This document shows positions 20,701 to 31,259 of a DNA stretch of 64,000 nucleotides, piece after piece; position 1 is the stretch's first letter; each line of letters starts with the position of its first letter. The position numbers were made by a program, and so were the translations under genes. Origin of the DNA: Parelaphostrongylus tenuis (taxonomy: Eukaryota; Nematoda; Chromadorea; Rhabditida; Metastrongylidae); NCBI GenBank assembly GCA_019055375.1, contig JAHQIW010004372.1, positions 62,001 to 126,000 on the forward strand, in the 5' to 3' direction. The notes beneath the pieces are model-generated. The model was not told the DNA's origin. It worked only from the letters and a program-made list of their open reading frames with translations, and did not search any database.

Positions 20701-23319
20701 GTTTTTGATCTAGATATACATAAATGAACAATCAGGAGATATTCATTCTGTTGAACATAAGTGGGTCGTACGAAATAGGTCCGTCGCTTATGAACACTGT
20801 GTTTATGAAATGTGGTTAACGGCCAGTCTTTCCACAAGCATTGTCTAAGTCGCTGTTACTTCCGTACTGTCTTACTCTAATATCCGCCTGACGTTCTGAA
20901 AGGTAGCAGTTAATTATTTGAACAAGATGGTATCGCCTTGTCAAACTCCTCTCTTTACATTATAGTAATACAGTTGTAAAGAGATGATATTCTAAGGGAA
21001 ATTTTCAGACAGTTCACGAAGAACCTTAATGAACTGATTAGGGATGGCCTGATTGTCGCATATCCCACTGCTTTGTCTCAGCTGAGTCGACAGCTCTCTT
21101 CAACTTGCTCTTGTGTGGATGAGTGCATCGCCTTGAATCCTTTTCGGAGCCCTGCTTGCTTATAAGGCTTTATTCGTGCACTGTTCTGCGAGTTCTCTGC
21201 AGAATCATTCTATTGAAAAGTTTGTAGCCTACAAACAATTAGCAGATTGGGTTGATGAGAATTGGCGGGAGGTTTTTTTTAGGTGCCCAGACATTATTTT
21301 TTTTTTGGGCCAGGTGTTATTCGACTCCTCATCGACGAAACAACATGTAGAGTTTAGGAAGTTAAAACCAGTAAGGCGATCATGCCTTCCCTTATCTCTC
21401 ATGATGGTAATAGATCATTGGTAGTGAAGAAACTCGAACGGTGCTAGTGAATAATTCACTTCATTGGCTTTCTGAATGTTGTAACTGTTCCACCGGAACG
21501 TCAGAGTACAGTCATCTTGACTTTGTAATTGGTGATACTCCGGTGGGTTTTGCAAGTACTCTTGTCAACTTCTGCAGCTCTTTCTTTCTTCAAAATCTTA
21601 TTTTATTGCTACTCTGAAGTGTTTTAACTGTTCGAACGTGAGGTCTTGTATGCTTATGGTTTGTGCGATTCCACGCTGGCGTATTAATTTGAGTGTTTCT
21701 GCAAACAAACGTCTTATGGTAACTTTTGGACTTTCAGCTTTCACAGCACTTACATGAAGAAGTTGGAAAGGCCGTGTTGTGTACGGCGAGCAATATGTGT
21801 CTCGAAGCCAAGAAATCTCCTCCTGTAGCAATATCAAGAAGTCTTTTTCGAAAAACGGCGGCATGAGGCTGTAACTTGAAGTTTCAGTTGTTAAATGTTT
21901 ACCAACACTCCTATGAAAAGTTCCTGTCCAGCGAATGAGGTCGACTTTTCATCTGTTCCCTTGTAATTGAATAGAACTCGATGGACAGTTCTACTCCGGT
22001 GTCATAGACAGCATGAAGTGAGTGATAAGTTCCCTTCTCATAAGGCCAGAGGCGTCGTACTTTCTATCCATATGATCAATTTCACTCGTACGCAAATGAA
22101 CGCGTATCATAGGCATAGATCGGTACGTCAGACGTTTGCGATATAGATAACCTCAAATCGTGAAGTTTTGGCAACTTTTCCCTACTTGTCTTACCTGGTG
22201 CTGCCATGGCAGAGGTTATCTTGGGGTGAGGGGAATGAGATCCACCCATTTCTATATCTAGCTTCTCATACCCGACGATAGCTTTCTGAGCTTTGCACGT
22301 GGAACTGGATACTCACGAGTAGCTTTCCAGTCTCTTTCGGCGTGGACAAGAGTAGCATTTTGTTTTTTCCGTAGTTATTTGACTGCCGATTTTTGACAAT
22401 CTGATTCGTGGAATACAAAGAAGCAATGTTCCAAGTCCTCGCAGCAAAAACAGGATCCATCCGCTGTCTACGTTATCCCATGAAAGCGCGAGGTCACTTG
22501 TGGTTCGCTATTTAACTTCCCATCCGTCACCTGGAGACATAACGCGTGACCTCGCCATTGGACTGCCAGAAGTCCTTGGGTTTTGCTACTTCAGTTCTTC
22601 TTTATGTGTTATGTGAAGAGAGGAAAATTTCTCAGGCTTTTGTTCTAAAGTTTCCCGCCCGGGGAAAATATTGTATTTGATATGAGAATAGATGGAGGAT
22701 GGATAATCTTTAGAATAAACATATTGACATTTTGCTCCTCCTGGTATATTCCAAAGTTCAAAAAAATTCCACTCGCTTTTGCTCCTGGTGTGAAAGGATC
22801 TTTCTAATGCGCGTCTATTGAAAAGGTAGTCATAGGCGTATATACGATGCATAGTAGCATGACTAATTTTAGGATGATATTTCAACAACGTTTCTTTTGT
22901 TGTTTCAGCAAAAACCAAAATCATTCGATGCAACAGTGATCCTCGAAGATTACAAGGATTACCATTTTGGAACTATTACTGCTGAAAAGGTGAGTCATGT
23001 CAATGCAGATGGAGTGTTGGCTTGCTGTGTAGATAGCGTTTCTTTTGATAGTGGAAAATTTCTAAATTACTTCAATCGAATAATTTCAAGATTAAGTTTT
23101 TAAGACGTAAAAGTTTACTCTTTGTTTTCTCTACAGTTTCCATCGCCCTCATCAAAACTATCATACATAAAGTTCTTCGCCCAATGAAATCTGTCTCACT
23201 TTCTGAATATTTTTTTTCTTGGATACCTCAGTCAATTTCAGATGGCATTGTGCTCGATCAATACATTGGATGTCGAAACGGGATTCTACCAGCAGTGTTT
23301 TGAAATGGCGCTTTCGTAG
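5622..23319 (+). CDS. ASCC1: ASCC1-like protein (KH domain plus 2H phosphoesterase-type domain), split gene
   Basis: Ten exons are proposed: 5622-5783 (or -5793), 7189-7241, 13947-14072, 16000-16082, 16883-17026, 17995-18128, 18356-18460, 18518-18656, 22909-22989 and 23242-23319, giving about 367 residues, close to the usual ASCC1 length. From exon 2 onward the phases match at every junction (2,1,0,0,2,2,0,0). Seen: a KH domain (exons 3-4), then a THFVAIPF segment, LHVTV in exon 6 and MHVTL in exon 8, the two HxT motifs of 2H phosphoesterases. Known: ASCC1 combines KH with this fold and works with the ASCC/ASC-1 complex in transcription and alkylation-damage repair in the nucleus. Odd points: a 1-nt frame break in the KH exon, an exon 1 to exon 2 phase that fits only with a weak donor, and introns of 6.7 and 4.3 kb full of transposons. 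A polyA signal AATAAA lies at 23399-23404. AKAP7 shares the second domain but not the KH. Confidence 0.8.
5794..7188. other. Intron or spacer with no recognised feature
   Basis: Between the first two proposed ASCC1-like exons. No element or exon could be assigned. An undetected exon here could resolve the exon 1 phase problem. Confidence 0.35.
7189..7241 (+). CDS. ASCC1: ASCC1-like exon 2
   Basis: A 53-nt exon with acceptor TGTTTCAG and donor CAG/GTATTC. It reads QNLSEFARLSTFSGPLV and leaves two bases that complete an Arg codon with exon 3, so that it runs directly into the KH strand IYVPAAFHGKLIG. The phase fit supports it although the exon is short. Confidence 0.6.
7520..8060. repeat. Hairpin MITE (same family) in ASCC1-like intron 2
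   Basis: Left half about 7540-7720 and right half about 7850-8040 are inverted copies around ACATGTGTTTCGGCC / CACGTATCTTGCA cores. The end has GAGCGAGGTCTCAAAAT. Diverged but alignable by eye. Confidence 0.65.
8640..12290 (-). mobile_element. Degenerate RTE-type retrotransposon, minus strand, interrupted
   Basis: Minus-strand homology to the RTE copies in this window appears in order: 3' end and RT C-terminus (8640-8960), RT palm-to-thumb with LTDFENACGKISL (9190-9480), then linker and endonuclease segments (11400-12260). The middle is replaced by the plus-strand RTE at about 9500-10830, so an older element was hit by a younger one. Many stops. Confidence 0.6.
9500..10830 (+). mobile_element. 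5'-truncated RTE-type retrotransposon (reverse transcriptase part)
   Basis: Encodes DHIHTIARLIE, LCLTFIDLMKAF, SQAERM, LGREINMMNDLAPELSRRKR and the SKIRWAGHVMRFNDNRWTRA tail of the RTE-type reverse transcriptase common in nematodes. It lacks the endonuclease. The catalytic YADD-type box reads FAND (about 9984-9995) and the IDLKKAFDS motif is altered. A 1-nt insertion near 10605 breaks the C-terminus. It ends in short ACAGGTGAT repeats, the RTE-style 3' tail. Confidence 0.82.
12485..13015. repeat. MITE copies in ASCC1-like intron 2
   Basis: A left-half copy (about 12500-12770) with GTTCAGTCAGTTCCGCCGG is followed by a second start (about 12775-12850) and a right-half copy (12880-13010) with CACGTGTCTTGCA. 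It looks like one element inserted into another, or an internal duplication. Confidence 0.6.
13947..14072 (+). CDS. ASCC1: ASCC1-like exon 3 (KH core, frame-broken)
   Basis: Acceptor TGTGTCAG, donor ATTG/GTAAGG. It begins IYVPAAFHGKLIG and, after a one-base shift, continues RKELEESTDCRLTIPRKG, a typical KH helix and strand. The shift maps to the GGG run at 13984-13986: with two G the frame stays open through the GxxG loop and ends in the phase required by exon 4. Either the assembly has a 1-nt insertion here or this allele is damaged. Confidence 0.75.
14335..14745. repeat. Hairpin MITE in ASCC1-like intron 3
   Basis: Inverted halves with CGGTTCAGCCGATT and GGCTGAACCGAGGA around a loop near 14510. 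It ends in GAGCGAGGTCT like the others. Confidence 0.65.
15470..15617 (+). other. Orphan exon-like open frame in ASCC1-like intron 3
   Basis: CTTCACAG precedes a 49-codon frame of good composition (charged, helical: EKPAVERLRIRLMHQTQILI) ending in TGA. It does not fit between the KH exons, whose phases join directly without it. Unidentified; possibly a transposon or gene relic. Confidence 0.3.
16000..16082 (+). CDS. ASCC1: ASCC1-like exon 4 (KH C-terminal helix)
   Basis: Acceptor TTTTTCAG and donor ACG/GTATGG; 83 nt, phase 1 in and 0 out. Encodes EIKSLTSAENVQRCLERIEL and on to EARKT, matching the last strand and helix of an ASCC1 KH domain. Confidence 0.82.
16883..17026 (+). CDS. ASCC1: ASCC1-like exon 5 (start of 2H phosphoesterase fold)
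   Basis: Acceptor TTTGATAG, donor CCG/GTTAGT; 48 codons in phase 0. Contains THFVAIPFAQPNIVQMFELF, the first strand and helix of the AKAP7/ASCC1 domain. Confidence 0.85.
17255..17465. repeat. Short MITE in ASCC1-like intron 5
   Basis: GGTCTGTTGAGTGGGCTGAT and its inverted copy ATCAGCCCATTCAACAGACC enclose a CACGTGTTTCGACC core. It ends GAGCGTGGTCTC. Confidence 0.7.
17640..17890 (-). mobile_element. Mariner-like fragment in ASCC1-like intron 5
   Basis: The minus strand gives RKWFAKFKAEE, resembling the helix-turn-helix WFxKF segment of mariner transposases. Part of it resembles 56940-57130 in the palindrome. Fragmentary. Confidence 0.35.
17995..18128 (+). CDS. ASCC1: ASCC1-like exon 6 (first HxT motif)
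   Basis: Acceptor TTATTTAG, donor ATTCC/GTACGT; phase 0 in, 2 out. Carries PIKLHVTVCVLWLF, in which His-x-Thr is the first catalytic-type motif of the 2H family, followed by an acidic and lysine-rich helix. Confidence 0.88.
18356..18460 (+). CDS. ASCC1: ASCC1-like exon 7
   Basis: Acceptor TTTTCAG, donor GAACC/GTAAGT; phase 2 in and 2 out. Encodes FEVEISGVNTWEDDPRNVKV and then FAEIH, matching the central strands of ASCC1. Confidence 0.85.
18518..18656 (+). CDS. ASCC1: ASCC1-like exon 8 (second HxT motif)
   Basis: Acceptor TTTTTTCAG, donor CGA/GTACGG; phase 2 in, 0 out. Contains LQRFCDLTRKRL and VRMHVTLMKS, the second His-x-Thr motif. Read-through past the donor reaches TAG at 18690. Confidence 0.85.
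18965..19013 (+). mobile_element. Merlin 3' coding fragment next to the main element
   Basis: GACGCATGGTCGAAAGTCGG and what follows match the transposase C-terminal region at 19992-20030. It sits immediately outside the left inverted repeat, so a second copy or a rearrangement is inferred. Confidence 0.5.
19014..20135 (+). mobile_element. Merlin-type DNA transposon in ASCC1-like intron 8
   Basis: Terminal inverted repeats: 19014-19045 and 20097-20135 share TTTAGATAGTAAGAATAAAG (inverted, one mismatch). Inside, broken frames give a zinc-ribbon-like start (RICVNGHEMKA), then IDESLCSKRRNHVGHV, TIISDSWKAYNLI and QTIESTWNQVKRHNK, the D, D and E positions of the IS1595/ISXO2-like fold that defines Merlin. 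The last frame (19671-20081) is intact for 136 codons; earlier parts have stops. A segment at about 19072-19190 is an inverted copy of transposase sequence from about 19610-19700. Confidence 0.8.
20230..22560 (-). mobile_element. Degenerate RTE retrotransposon in ASCC1-like intron 8
   Basis: In minus-strand order, the 5' leader and start (near 22300-22560, ACTCACGAGTAGC), linker (21600-21870), RT pieces (20780-21130) and 3' region (20230-20500) match the copies at 59880-62900 and 9500-10830. Frames are closed throughout. It is the oldest-looking near-complete copy. Confidence 0.6.
22897..23103 (+). other. Open frame around ASCC1-like exon 9 beyond its splice sites
   Basis: The frame extends past the exon 9 donor into intron and is not a separate gene. 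Noted because it could be taken for one. Confidence 0.6.
22909..22989 (+). CDS. ASCC1: ASCC1-like exon 9
   Basis: Acceptor TTGTTTCAG, donor AAG/GTGAGT; 27 codons in phase 0. Contains KSFDATVILEDYKDYHFG, resembling the conserved FDGRNIL-type segment that follows the second HxT motif in ASCC1. It lies 4.25 kb after exon 8 because the Merlin and RTE insertions sit in between. Confidence 0.82.
23242..23319 (+). CDS. ASCC1: ASCC1-like terminal exon
   Basis: Acceptor AATTTCAG in phase 0; encodes 25 residues (ALCSINTLDVETGFYQQCFE included) and TAG at 23317-23319. The position and the pattern of small and polar residues suit the ASCC1 C-terminus. AATAAA follows about 80 bp later. Confidence 0.78.
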   Translation: MALCSINTLDVETGFYQQCFEMALS

Positions 23320-24769
23320 ACTTATCATAATGGGTGGCTATCGTAATGATCCGAATTCGTGGCACTATGTTCTAATACCTCTTCTGAGACACTAGTGAAT
23401 AAATTGCAGTATGTATTGCTATCGTAGTACCTTTAATGTCCTGCAGTATCTTTCTACTATATAGGCCTCTGGCTCCTATTCTTATCCAAGACGTTTCAAA
23501 TGTTTCAAGACGGAAATCTCATTCTTACACGTCGTTATTTTTCCTGTTCACTATGCTTTGCCAGTCATTCCGTTTTTTAGCTTCTGGTGCTACATTTAGT
23601 TTTTTCGGAATATTGTGGTAGAAATATAATAGAACTTCTCATTTGTAAATTGCATGCTTTTCTGCCCAGAGCAATTTTTCTCTGATTTAGCAGTTAGACA
23701 TATCCATCAGTTCATTTTCGGAGATATTTCGTTGGAGTTTTAGTTCTTGTTCATTTTATATTGAAATTTATCGTCTTCATTGGTTCCGCGCCTGGAAACT
23801 TGAGCAGAGTAAAAAAAGCTCAAAATATTCCTCAGTCAGAAGGATGTGACTTAACCTGCAGGTTAGCTACCGAGAGTCTACAGTTCCATTTACGTGTCCT
23901 AGCCGCCCCTTACTGTCCTCTATACTTGAAGAGCATTATGGAATTATATAGCGTCGTAATGTTTGTATGTCATCATAGATCGGAGCTTCAGATTCCGCTT
24001 TTCTCTTTCAACTGCATCGTATACCTATTCTTCGAGAAAGAGCGGTAATGCGTAACTTGAAGTGAACTTCGTTACTGTGTGAACGCTTGTGCTACATTTT
24101 TCTTGAAATCCTGCTCGCTAGAAGATGCTGCTATACTCTGCTCCTATCCTTTCAAGAGCAGAGGGAACGGAAAGTTTTGCAAGTGAGACGACAGCTGTCG
24201 ATGTCATAAAGATATCTGTTCTGTGCAACACGCGGTATTCTTGGATTTGATCAATCAGCAATCATTCTGAAAGATAACGTGTGAATAACCAAGTGCGTCG
24301 ACAAGGACGGTTGAGGATACTTTTGAGTGCTCAGATCTGATACTTTCTGAACTATGATGTGCGTTTCTTCGTCGACGGGATAGCATGCCGGTTTTATTGG
24401 GTTGAGGAAAAATTTTACTAACACCCTCGGAGAAATTTATAATCTTGTATTTGTTCCACACAGTATCGGTTACTGTAATTCCATGGGAATATCTCAGGAT
24501 TATTTCAATAAGAAACTCCCACGGCAACGCTAGTCATAGTATATCAAATTTTATTTTACTCTTCGGATATAAAACGATGACGATGGGTACGATTGCGCTT
24601 TTGATACGCTACTGCTGAAAGCGACTCTATTTCACCAAGGGATGCTGCGAAGGAGATATGTGGTGCCGAAGGTGAAGGAACTGTGAGCCATATAACTGTT
24701 GCAAAAGTGACACAAACGATTTGAAAGTGGTGACCTAAGTCACACAGACCAACCTCGTTCTGCCGGGCC

Positions 24770-25380
24770 ATTGAAATTCGACAATAGAGATCTGCAAGCA
24801 GCTTTGGATACGTAACCGTTATTAAGCACTCGTGGTTGGCAACATAACTTATCGTCGGTCAAGAGACGGTTTGAAAAAATCTCCAACAACTTGACTTTGT
24901 CCACAAGAAGCCTCGGCAAGATCCGCACGATTTGACCGAAGCTTAAGCTAATCTCCGCGTTCAAGTGTGCTGTCAGTCGATGCAGAACCCGTTGAACGAT
25001 CGATTTTGGAAGCGTATCGCGAATCGGATGAGAACTGACTCCACCTAATCAATCACGATCGGAGCAAACGTTGAATTCCAAAAATTCAAGCTCCGCCATC
25101 AGTTGCACGTAAAAATCCGTCTGAAAAAAGCGTTTGATGTTTCAGCAAGACCATGCCAAGCCTCACATTAAAAAAGATTACAAAAAAGTTTGATGAAGTG
25201 GAAGGAGTCGAAGTCTTGCCTAGCCCAGCCTACAGTCCAGATGCTGTGCTGTCCGATTATGGTCCTATTTACCCCGCAATGGAACATCTTCTGTGTGGAC
25301 GTCAACTCGAAACAATTAGATTTTTGACGGTCACTCAGTGGTTAGAAAAATGATGACTTCAATACTATGCGTAGTTTCAA
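24770..25380 (+). mobile_element. Degenerate mariner transposase
   Basis: Shifted frames give HDLTEA (for the WVPHELTE linker), FQQDHAKPHTLKKI and SPAYSPDAVLSDY, the last D region of a DD34D transposase. Stops and deletions make it inactive. Confidence 0.65.
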
Positions 25381-25979
25381 AAAAGATCTTTTTAGTGCGC
25401 TGTAGTAGCCAAAATAAGATTGCAGATCACCTTCAGCTGGCATTATCTACCTGGCTGGCGCCCATACTTTGCTTTTCGCTATGCCTTTCATAGTCATTCT
25501 ATAGCCCAAAAAACAGCAATTCATTCTGACGTTAGTTTTGTTTTCTTGAAATACTTTCATAGTGCGCTGTAGTAACGAAGAAAGTATTACGTTTTGCACA
25601 CGTGGTTGCCTGTACTGAACGTTACAGCGAGTTTACTAATACTTATTTAGTAGAGTTTGTATGCTAGAGCCACTTCATCCACTATTGCTAAAAAGGGTTC
25701 TATAAAGTTTTTTTCTTGTGAAAGGAAAGCCCACTTGTCCTAACAATTGGCATATTCCCCAGCGGGAGAACCACATGAATATATTTTTGACTTTTCATTG
25801 CATTTTTCTATCAATGATAGTATAAGCCCCAAGACCGACTATCTATTAACCTCGGCATAGTTTGAATAAATGAATAGTTTCTTCTGTTTAGCCGTTCCGA
25901 GGTGTTATTGATGTTATTTATTGCATATTTGCGAAGCATACAACAATACAATCAGTAATGCAGCTTGAATACACAATGT

Positions 25980-26030
25980 TCGAGGTGGCTAACGTTTCGG
26001 CGGGTCGCCTTCGTCAGAGCCTAGAAAGAT
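25980..26030. repeat. Partial copy of fold-back repeat
   Basis: AACGTTTCGGCGGGTCGCCTT matches one arm of the repeat at 39826-39934. Confidence 0.5.
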
Positions 26031-27859
26031 CACATTGATCCACAATCCACTAAGCCAAAAACCTCCATAACCCTAGCAGAAAACGTCAGAGATGTGTTTT
26101 TGGATCGCATAGTAATACTATACCAAGATACTATAAGCGTCACAAGCACAGACGCTCTCTCCCACATGCCATATTAATTTGTGCTATATACAATCATACA
26201 TACAAGTGCCTGAGCTCATTCTGCCTGAAGCCTCCAGAGAACTGTGCATAGGAGCGATAAGACGAAGCCTTCAAAGCGGAGCTTCGTACCTATGAGTAAG
26301 GAACCTGACATGCCATCCAGTGAGTACGCGCAGAATTGACAACAAACTTACACTTCCGCTGTTAGGTACGGGTCTCCTTAAAACAATGACAAAAAGACTT
26401 TAAACAATCTATTCATGAATTGGCAAATAAGATGATCAAAAAATGATTGTGCTTGTCTGGAAAGGTGTTGCACTAATACATAAAATTCGTTACAAAGTGT
26501 GGAATTGAAACAACGTCATGAATACTTGCGACTGAATCCTTATTACCCAAGAAAATTTGTATTATTCTACAAGTTTTATCCAGTGTGAATCTATGCATAA
26601 ACGCATTTTGATACATAGGTTATACTTATCAACACTTCAAACTTTGAAAAGATTCTTAATTTACTACTTCTTTTAGCAGTGTTATGATGATCTAACTACA
26701 TATCCAAGAATTTTGAGTGATTTGCAAAACTTTAAACCTCGGCTGGGAGTTTAACGCGCGTTTTGCTCTTACACGTGGCGTGTGAAACTTAAAATATCAT
26801 AATCATTTTCGAAAGAAAATGTATGACAAAGAAGAAAATGTGTTCAAAACTTGAGATTCAGTTACGTTCCTACTAGAAATCTGCGAATGAGTGTTTTCCA
26901 GACAACCTTGAAGTTGTATGTTAGATAATAATTTCTTCAGCAAGAACATGAAGCAATACACGATTTTCTCATACATTCGTTTCATTTTTGGAATCTCACT
27001 TAGAATGCAGTGTGTTAACTGAGGTGAGGTCCAAAAGTATAGCTGGGTTTGCAGTGTATTACGTCTTTTTAATCTTGAGGTTGCCGTTGAAACAACCTGA
27101 ATAAACGAAATATGACGGTATATGCATAGACTCTACTAATGTGCTATTTATTCATGATTTCTATAAGGTTCCTTATTCACAGTTAATCATTTACGTAGTA
27201 AACATGTCACATAAAAGCAACATTACTCGTATAAGTGGATCACTTCACTAAATCCGAAATGAAGTTCAAAATAAACCTAATACAGCCCGAAGAAATAACG
27301 AAAGAGTGAGTTACAATAGAATTCTTTCGGAGTGGTCATGGTGACGAACAAGTGGAGGAATAGAGCGTCTATCAGCTCTCTGGAGATCGTGTACCCTACC
27401 AACTTTTTTGATACGGAGCATTTCAGAAAGGCGTCTTCAGTGCGCAGCGGTGACAAAGGAGATGCTTCGCACCTCATTCGAAGTGTATGGTGTGTCCTGC
27501 TCTCGCGCTTCCTCGGCTTTATCGCCGGACAAAGCCATTTTTATAGACTTTCAGTAATAATTCAATATCTTAGAGATGGGCGGTTCTTATGCTAAGCTTA
27601 CTTTGTGGTAGTTTATCCAGTGCACTGTAGGAATGGGGAGACCACCACTTCACCTCTAAAGTAATCAGCCCGTTGTTTCAAGTTTATAGCGGTCTTATTG
27701 TTAACAATAGGTCTTCTCATAAGTCCTGGCACTAGGGCGATAATTACCAGATTTATTGGCGAGAAATGATAAAATGCTCGGCAACACTGTTCAAAGTACG
27801 TGTCATCAGCCTGAACCACGTTTCTGCCATTTCTCAGGTAACAAAGCAACGCCACACTC

Positions 27860-28310
27860 ATGGAACTCCTTTTACCTGGATTCAAAGAAAGTTGCCAATC
27901 CTCATCGCAAATGAATGATGTCCTGGCATTTCTTGCTCAGGAAGAGCTCCGGCGACCGGAAGAGGTAATAGTCAGGCGGCGGGAAGTCAGAACTGTACGG
28001 CGGATGATCCAACAACTCCAGCCCAAATCGGTCAGCTTACTCTTTGTCAATTTGGCGACATCCAGCATTATGCTTCCTTGGAGCAAATCGAGATTGCTGC
28101 GACGTCGACGTGACAGGACCTAAGTGCAACTGTCCAGGTGCTCACAGTAGCCTTTGGCGTTGGTTGTCTCTTCGGCTGGCAGCAAGTCCCTGTGAGTTGG
28201 CTCGATCATATCAAAAAACGCGTTTTCGGAATAGTTAGAAAAAGGGGGCCGACAACGGAATTCATTCAATTCACTAAGCTTGATCGTTTCTTGCTTGTTA
28301 CAGCGTAATA
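27860..28310 (-). mobile_element. Degenerate mariner transposase fragment
   Basis: The minus strand gives HRDLLPAEETTNAKGYCEHL and VAKLTKSKLTDLGW, the central part of a mariner transposase before the final D. Plus-strand frames over it are shadows. Confidence 0.65.
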
Positions 28311-28369
28311 AAAAGTCCTTTTGAAACCACCTGCATTATTAAAATTGTTCAGATTCATACCTTTCATTT

Positions 28370-28780
28370 CGAGTGTTTCTTTAGACCACGCTTAAATTTC
28401 AATATGGCTAACATTATTTTTTTGAACCATGCATGTGGTCTGCTATGGGCACTTTTGCAGTGTAATATACGTGTTTCGGCCTTTCAGCCTCGTTATTTGC
28501 ACGGTGCCTTTCTTCTGAGCCAGGCCCTTTTGCCGAGAGCCCTTCTTGATAGAGAAACCGCATACGTAATTTTTGCACGCACCGTCAAGTGATTAAAATC
28601 ATAGACGGGCAATATTGTACACTCGATTGCTCTTGGCTGGTAACTGCGAAATATCACACCATTCATTTCGAGTGTTTCTTAAGGCCACGCTCGAATTTTA
28701 ATATGCCTGATAATTATCTTTGAGCCATGCATAGTCTGTTATGGGCATTTCTAAAGTGCAAAACGCGTGTCTCGGGGGAG
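28370..28780. repeat. MITE copies
   Basis: Two successive left-half copies start near 28370 and 28660 (TTTCGAGTGTTTCTT, then GAGCCATGCATG and GTGTTTCGG). The second is cut short. Confidence 0.6.
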
Positions 28781-28869
28781 GGATTGGCCTCAACACCTGC
28801 TGAAAATTTAAGGTTTTTACAAGAATTCAATTAGAAACAACAGTAATTACTACTTAAAATACAAACTAT

Positions 28870-29260
28870 CATAATACGCGATCTTCTGCAACGATCTGCA
28901 AGTTTCCGGATCTGCTCAAAATCGCCCTTTCTTGGTCTTTGAATCAAAATACTCTTGACATGCCTATTTGACTTGATCAAATGTCTCGTAATCGCCGGCT
29001 ACGCAAGAAATGTTCTATGGAGAGGAAAAGACCTTGAATCGGACGACGGAACATCTGGACTGCAGGTTGAAAGAAGCAAGACTTCGACTCCTTCCAGTTC
29101 ATCAAACTTTTCCTTAGTCCTCTTTGAGATGTGAGGTTTGACATTGCTTTTCTGAAACGTCACACACTTTCGACGAATCAATGTCGCGTTCCTTCCGTGC
29201 ATTCTTATTACGGGAAATCCTTGTAGAAATATTCCTGAGATATTCCCTTGAATTTCCAAT
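28870..29260 (-). mobile_element. Degenerate mariner transposase fragment
   Basis: Minus strand: FQKSNVKPHISKRTKEKFDE, then a CSPDVPSSD version of the YSPDLAPSD motif. Same subfamily as 24770-25380. Confidence 0.65.
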
Positions 29261-29269
29261 ACCCGAAAC

Positions 29270-30714
29270 TGTGTGAAACTAATGCAAAATTCGTTTCTTT
29301 TTACGTGGGTGTTAAGGAGTTTTTCCTCAACCTAATAAAGAAGATATTCTTGGCATTTGGTTGGAATGAGATTAGAATGAAAGCGCGTTCAACATTGTGT
29401 GGAGTTCGTCATTGGAGAAGTGCATATTTCTGATCCCTATTTTATGTCATACTGATGTCGTGAACCCTTTTTTCTTTTATGTTTAATGAATATTACTAAT
29501 CGTGCAATAATCTTCGTGCAGTAACAAAATATCTTTTTGCGTACAGCTGCGCTAGAGATTTACAACTTTCTTGCATAGAATTTGTACTTCTGACATATAA
29601 TGGAGTTTTTGATCTCTTCGACTATTGTCCTTCCCGATTCAGCATTCTTCTGCTTTCTATAAATAATTTTTCGGCGACCAACTCCCAATCTGAATCAGTA
29701 GCCTGAGGTCATCGACCTCATCTAAGTCACTGCTTCATGCGTATACGTGACAAGACCTTTTATTCGTTTTTATTTATTTAGGCATGCTTCTCCTTGCAAC
29801 ATCTATGATTAGTGGCTTAACAACAGTCTGAAAAGAATTTATCTTTCGTGCTTAAAATCTATTACACTTTCTTACAATTATAATATACAATACGTGTTCG
29901 AATTACAATCTACATTTATCAACAACAACTTACCAAATGCCTACAAATGTATCGAATATAGAAATTCATCGTAGAATATACCTTTTCAGAAATACGTTGG
30001 CTAAAATATACATTAGTTAGCATATATTGCACCAGATGTGGAATCACCATATTTTTTGTGCTTGGTAGAACAGTCACTCCAGCACCTAGTTGAGATATAA
30101 GGCTTCGAATGGGTGGGAAGAACAGATGCGTTCACCGATACTTTGCAAAATTTTTAGTATGCTGAAACAATAGCAAAAGGTATAAACCTGCACTTTTGTT
30201 AATTTTTGTAAAGTGTGATCGTTCGTTCTCGCACACAGTTCCTCTTCGACTCATAAGTATCCGTTCATCGACAATCCTTCGCATACAATGACTATAAATA
30301 AATTGAAATAAGACTGTAATATAATCAATGATACAGAGAATTACTCATGTTTATACGCAGGATTTCCATTGGAATTAGGTGTAGGACTAGGAATCAGAAA
30401 TGTACTAATGGGATACTGCGACCACGTACACGTGTTTCATTGCAGACATTTGGAGAGGTGGGAAGTGGACAAAGCTGAAAAAACTGTTTTGAGGGTACTG
30501 ATATTGAATTAAATTCAAAACTGTGGACCACCAAATTAGCGCGCCTATTCAAAGGCAAATGTCGTCACAGTCTCTCCTCTAATTCTATAGAGGTCCCAAC
30601 TCTTAAAGTACATTGATGTTGAACATTGTTGAGAATTATCAATGTACTGGCATCACGCGTAGTGTGCAGCGTTTTGACAAGTAATTCATTATTTTCTATT
30701 ATTCATCCGCTATA
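29270..30714. other. No recognised gene
   Basis: AT-rich sequence with no exon or element that could be assigned with confidence. Confidence 0.35.
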
Positions 30715-30909
30715 ATGACTTTAGGCACAGAGATGGTCAAAGGCAAGAGATTGCTGTCCGATGATTTTCAAAACTCATTACAATTGTCTGAATGCCAAAA
30801 GCAAGAGGACTGCGTGTCAAAAGAGCGCTTTCTCACGAAGGAAGATTGTGAACGTCGACGTAAATTCTACCGCTGTAAAAGGATCCCCACCGGTGGCGTT
30901 TTAGAATAG
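30715..30909 (+). other. Small Cys-containing open frame, unidentified
   Basis: 64 codons of good composition (KGKRLLSDDFQNSL; then C at five-, eleven- and eight-residue gaps, ending CKRIPTGGVLE). The cysteine spacing loosely recalls twin-Cys mitochondrial assembly factors, but no family signature is convincing. No promoter or splice support. Confidence 0.25.
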
Positions 30910-31259
30910 CGACGTCATATCTATACTTACTCTGAGTGAAACTTGGAATAACTTCGTATCAAAACAGCTAAAAAATTCGCATTGAAACTAAACAATGAAG
31001 ACAAACAGACGTATCTAAGCGGTTATTCAGATGAAACATCCATCCTCTTCCTAAAAACGAATGCAGCAGTGGTAATCGACGAAGCAGGAGCACTTTGTAC
31101 TCAATGAGCCTCAGTCTCTCAAAATCTTCAGTACATTTGGAAGAACTCTGACACACAGAGGCATTTTTTGTAGGTCAAAGCTCCTCCAAATATACTAATA
31201 ATTAGTTTTTCTGAGTTTGCGAAAGTTTCCGATTTTGAAATGAAAAAATTATCAAATGA

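Noticed and set aside
22586..22933. 115-codon minus-strand frame
   Set aside because: It lies antisense to the start of ASCC1-like exon 9 and has no motif or splice support.
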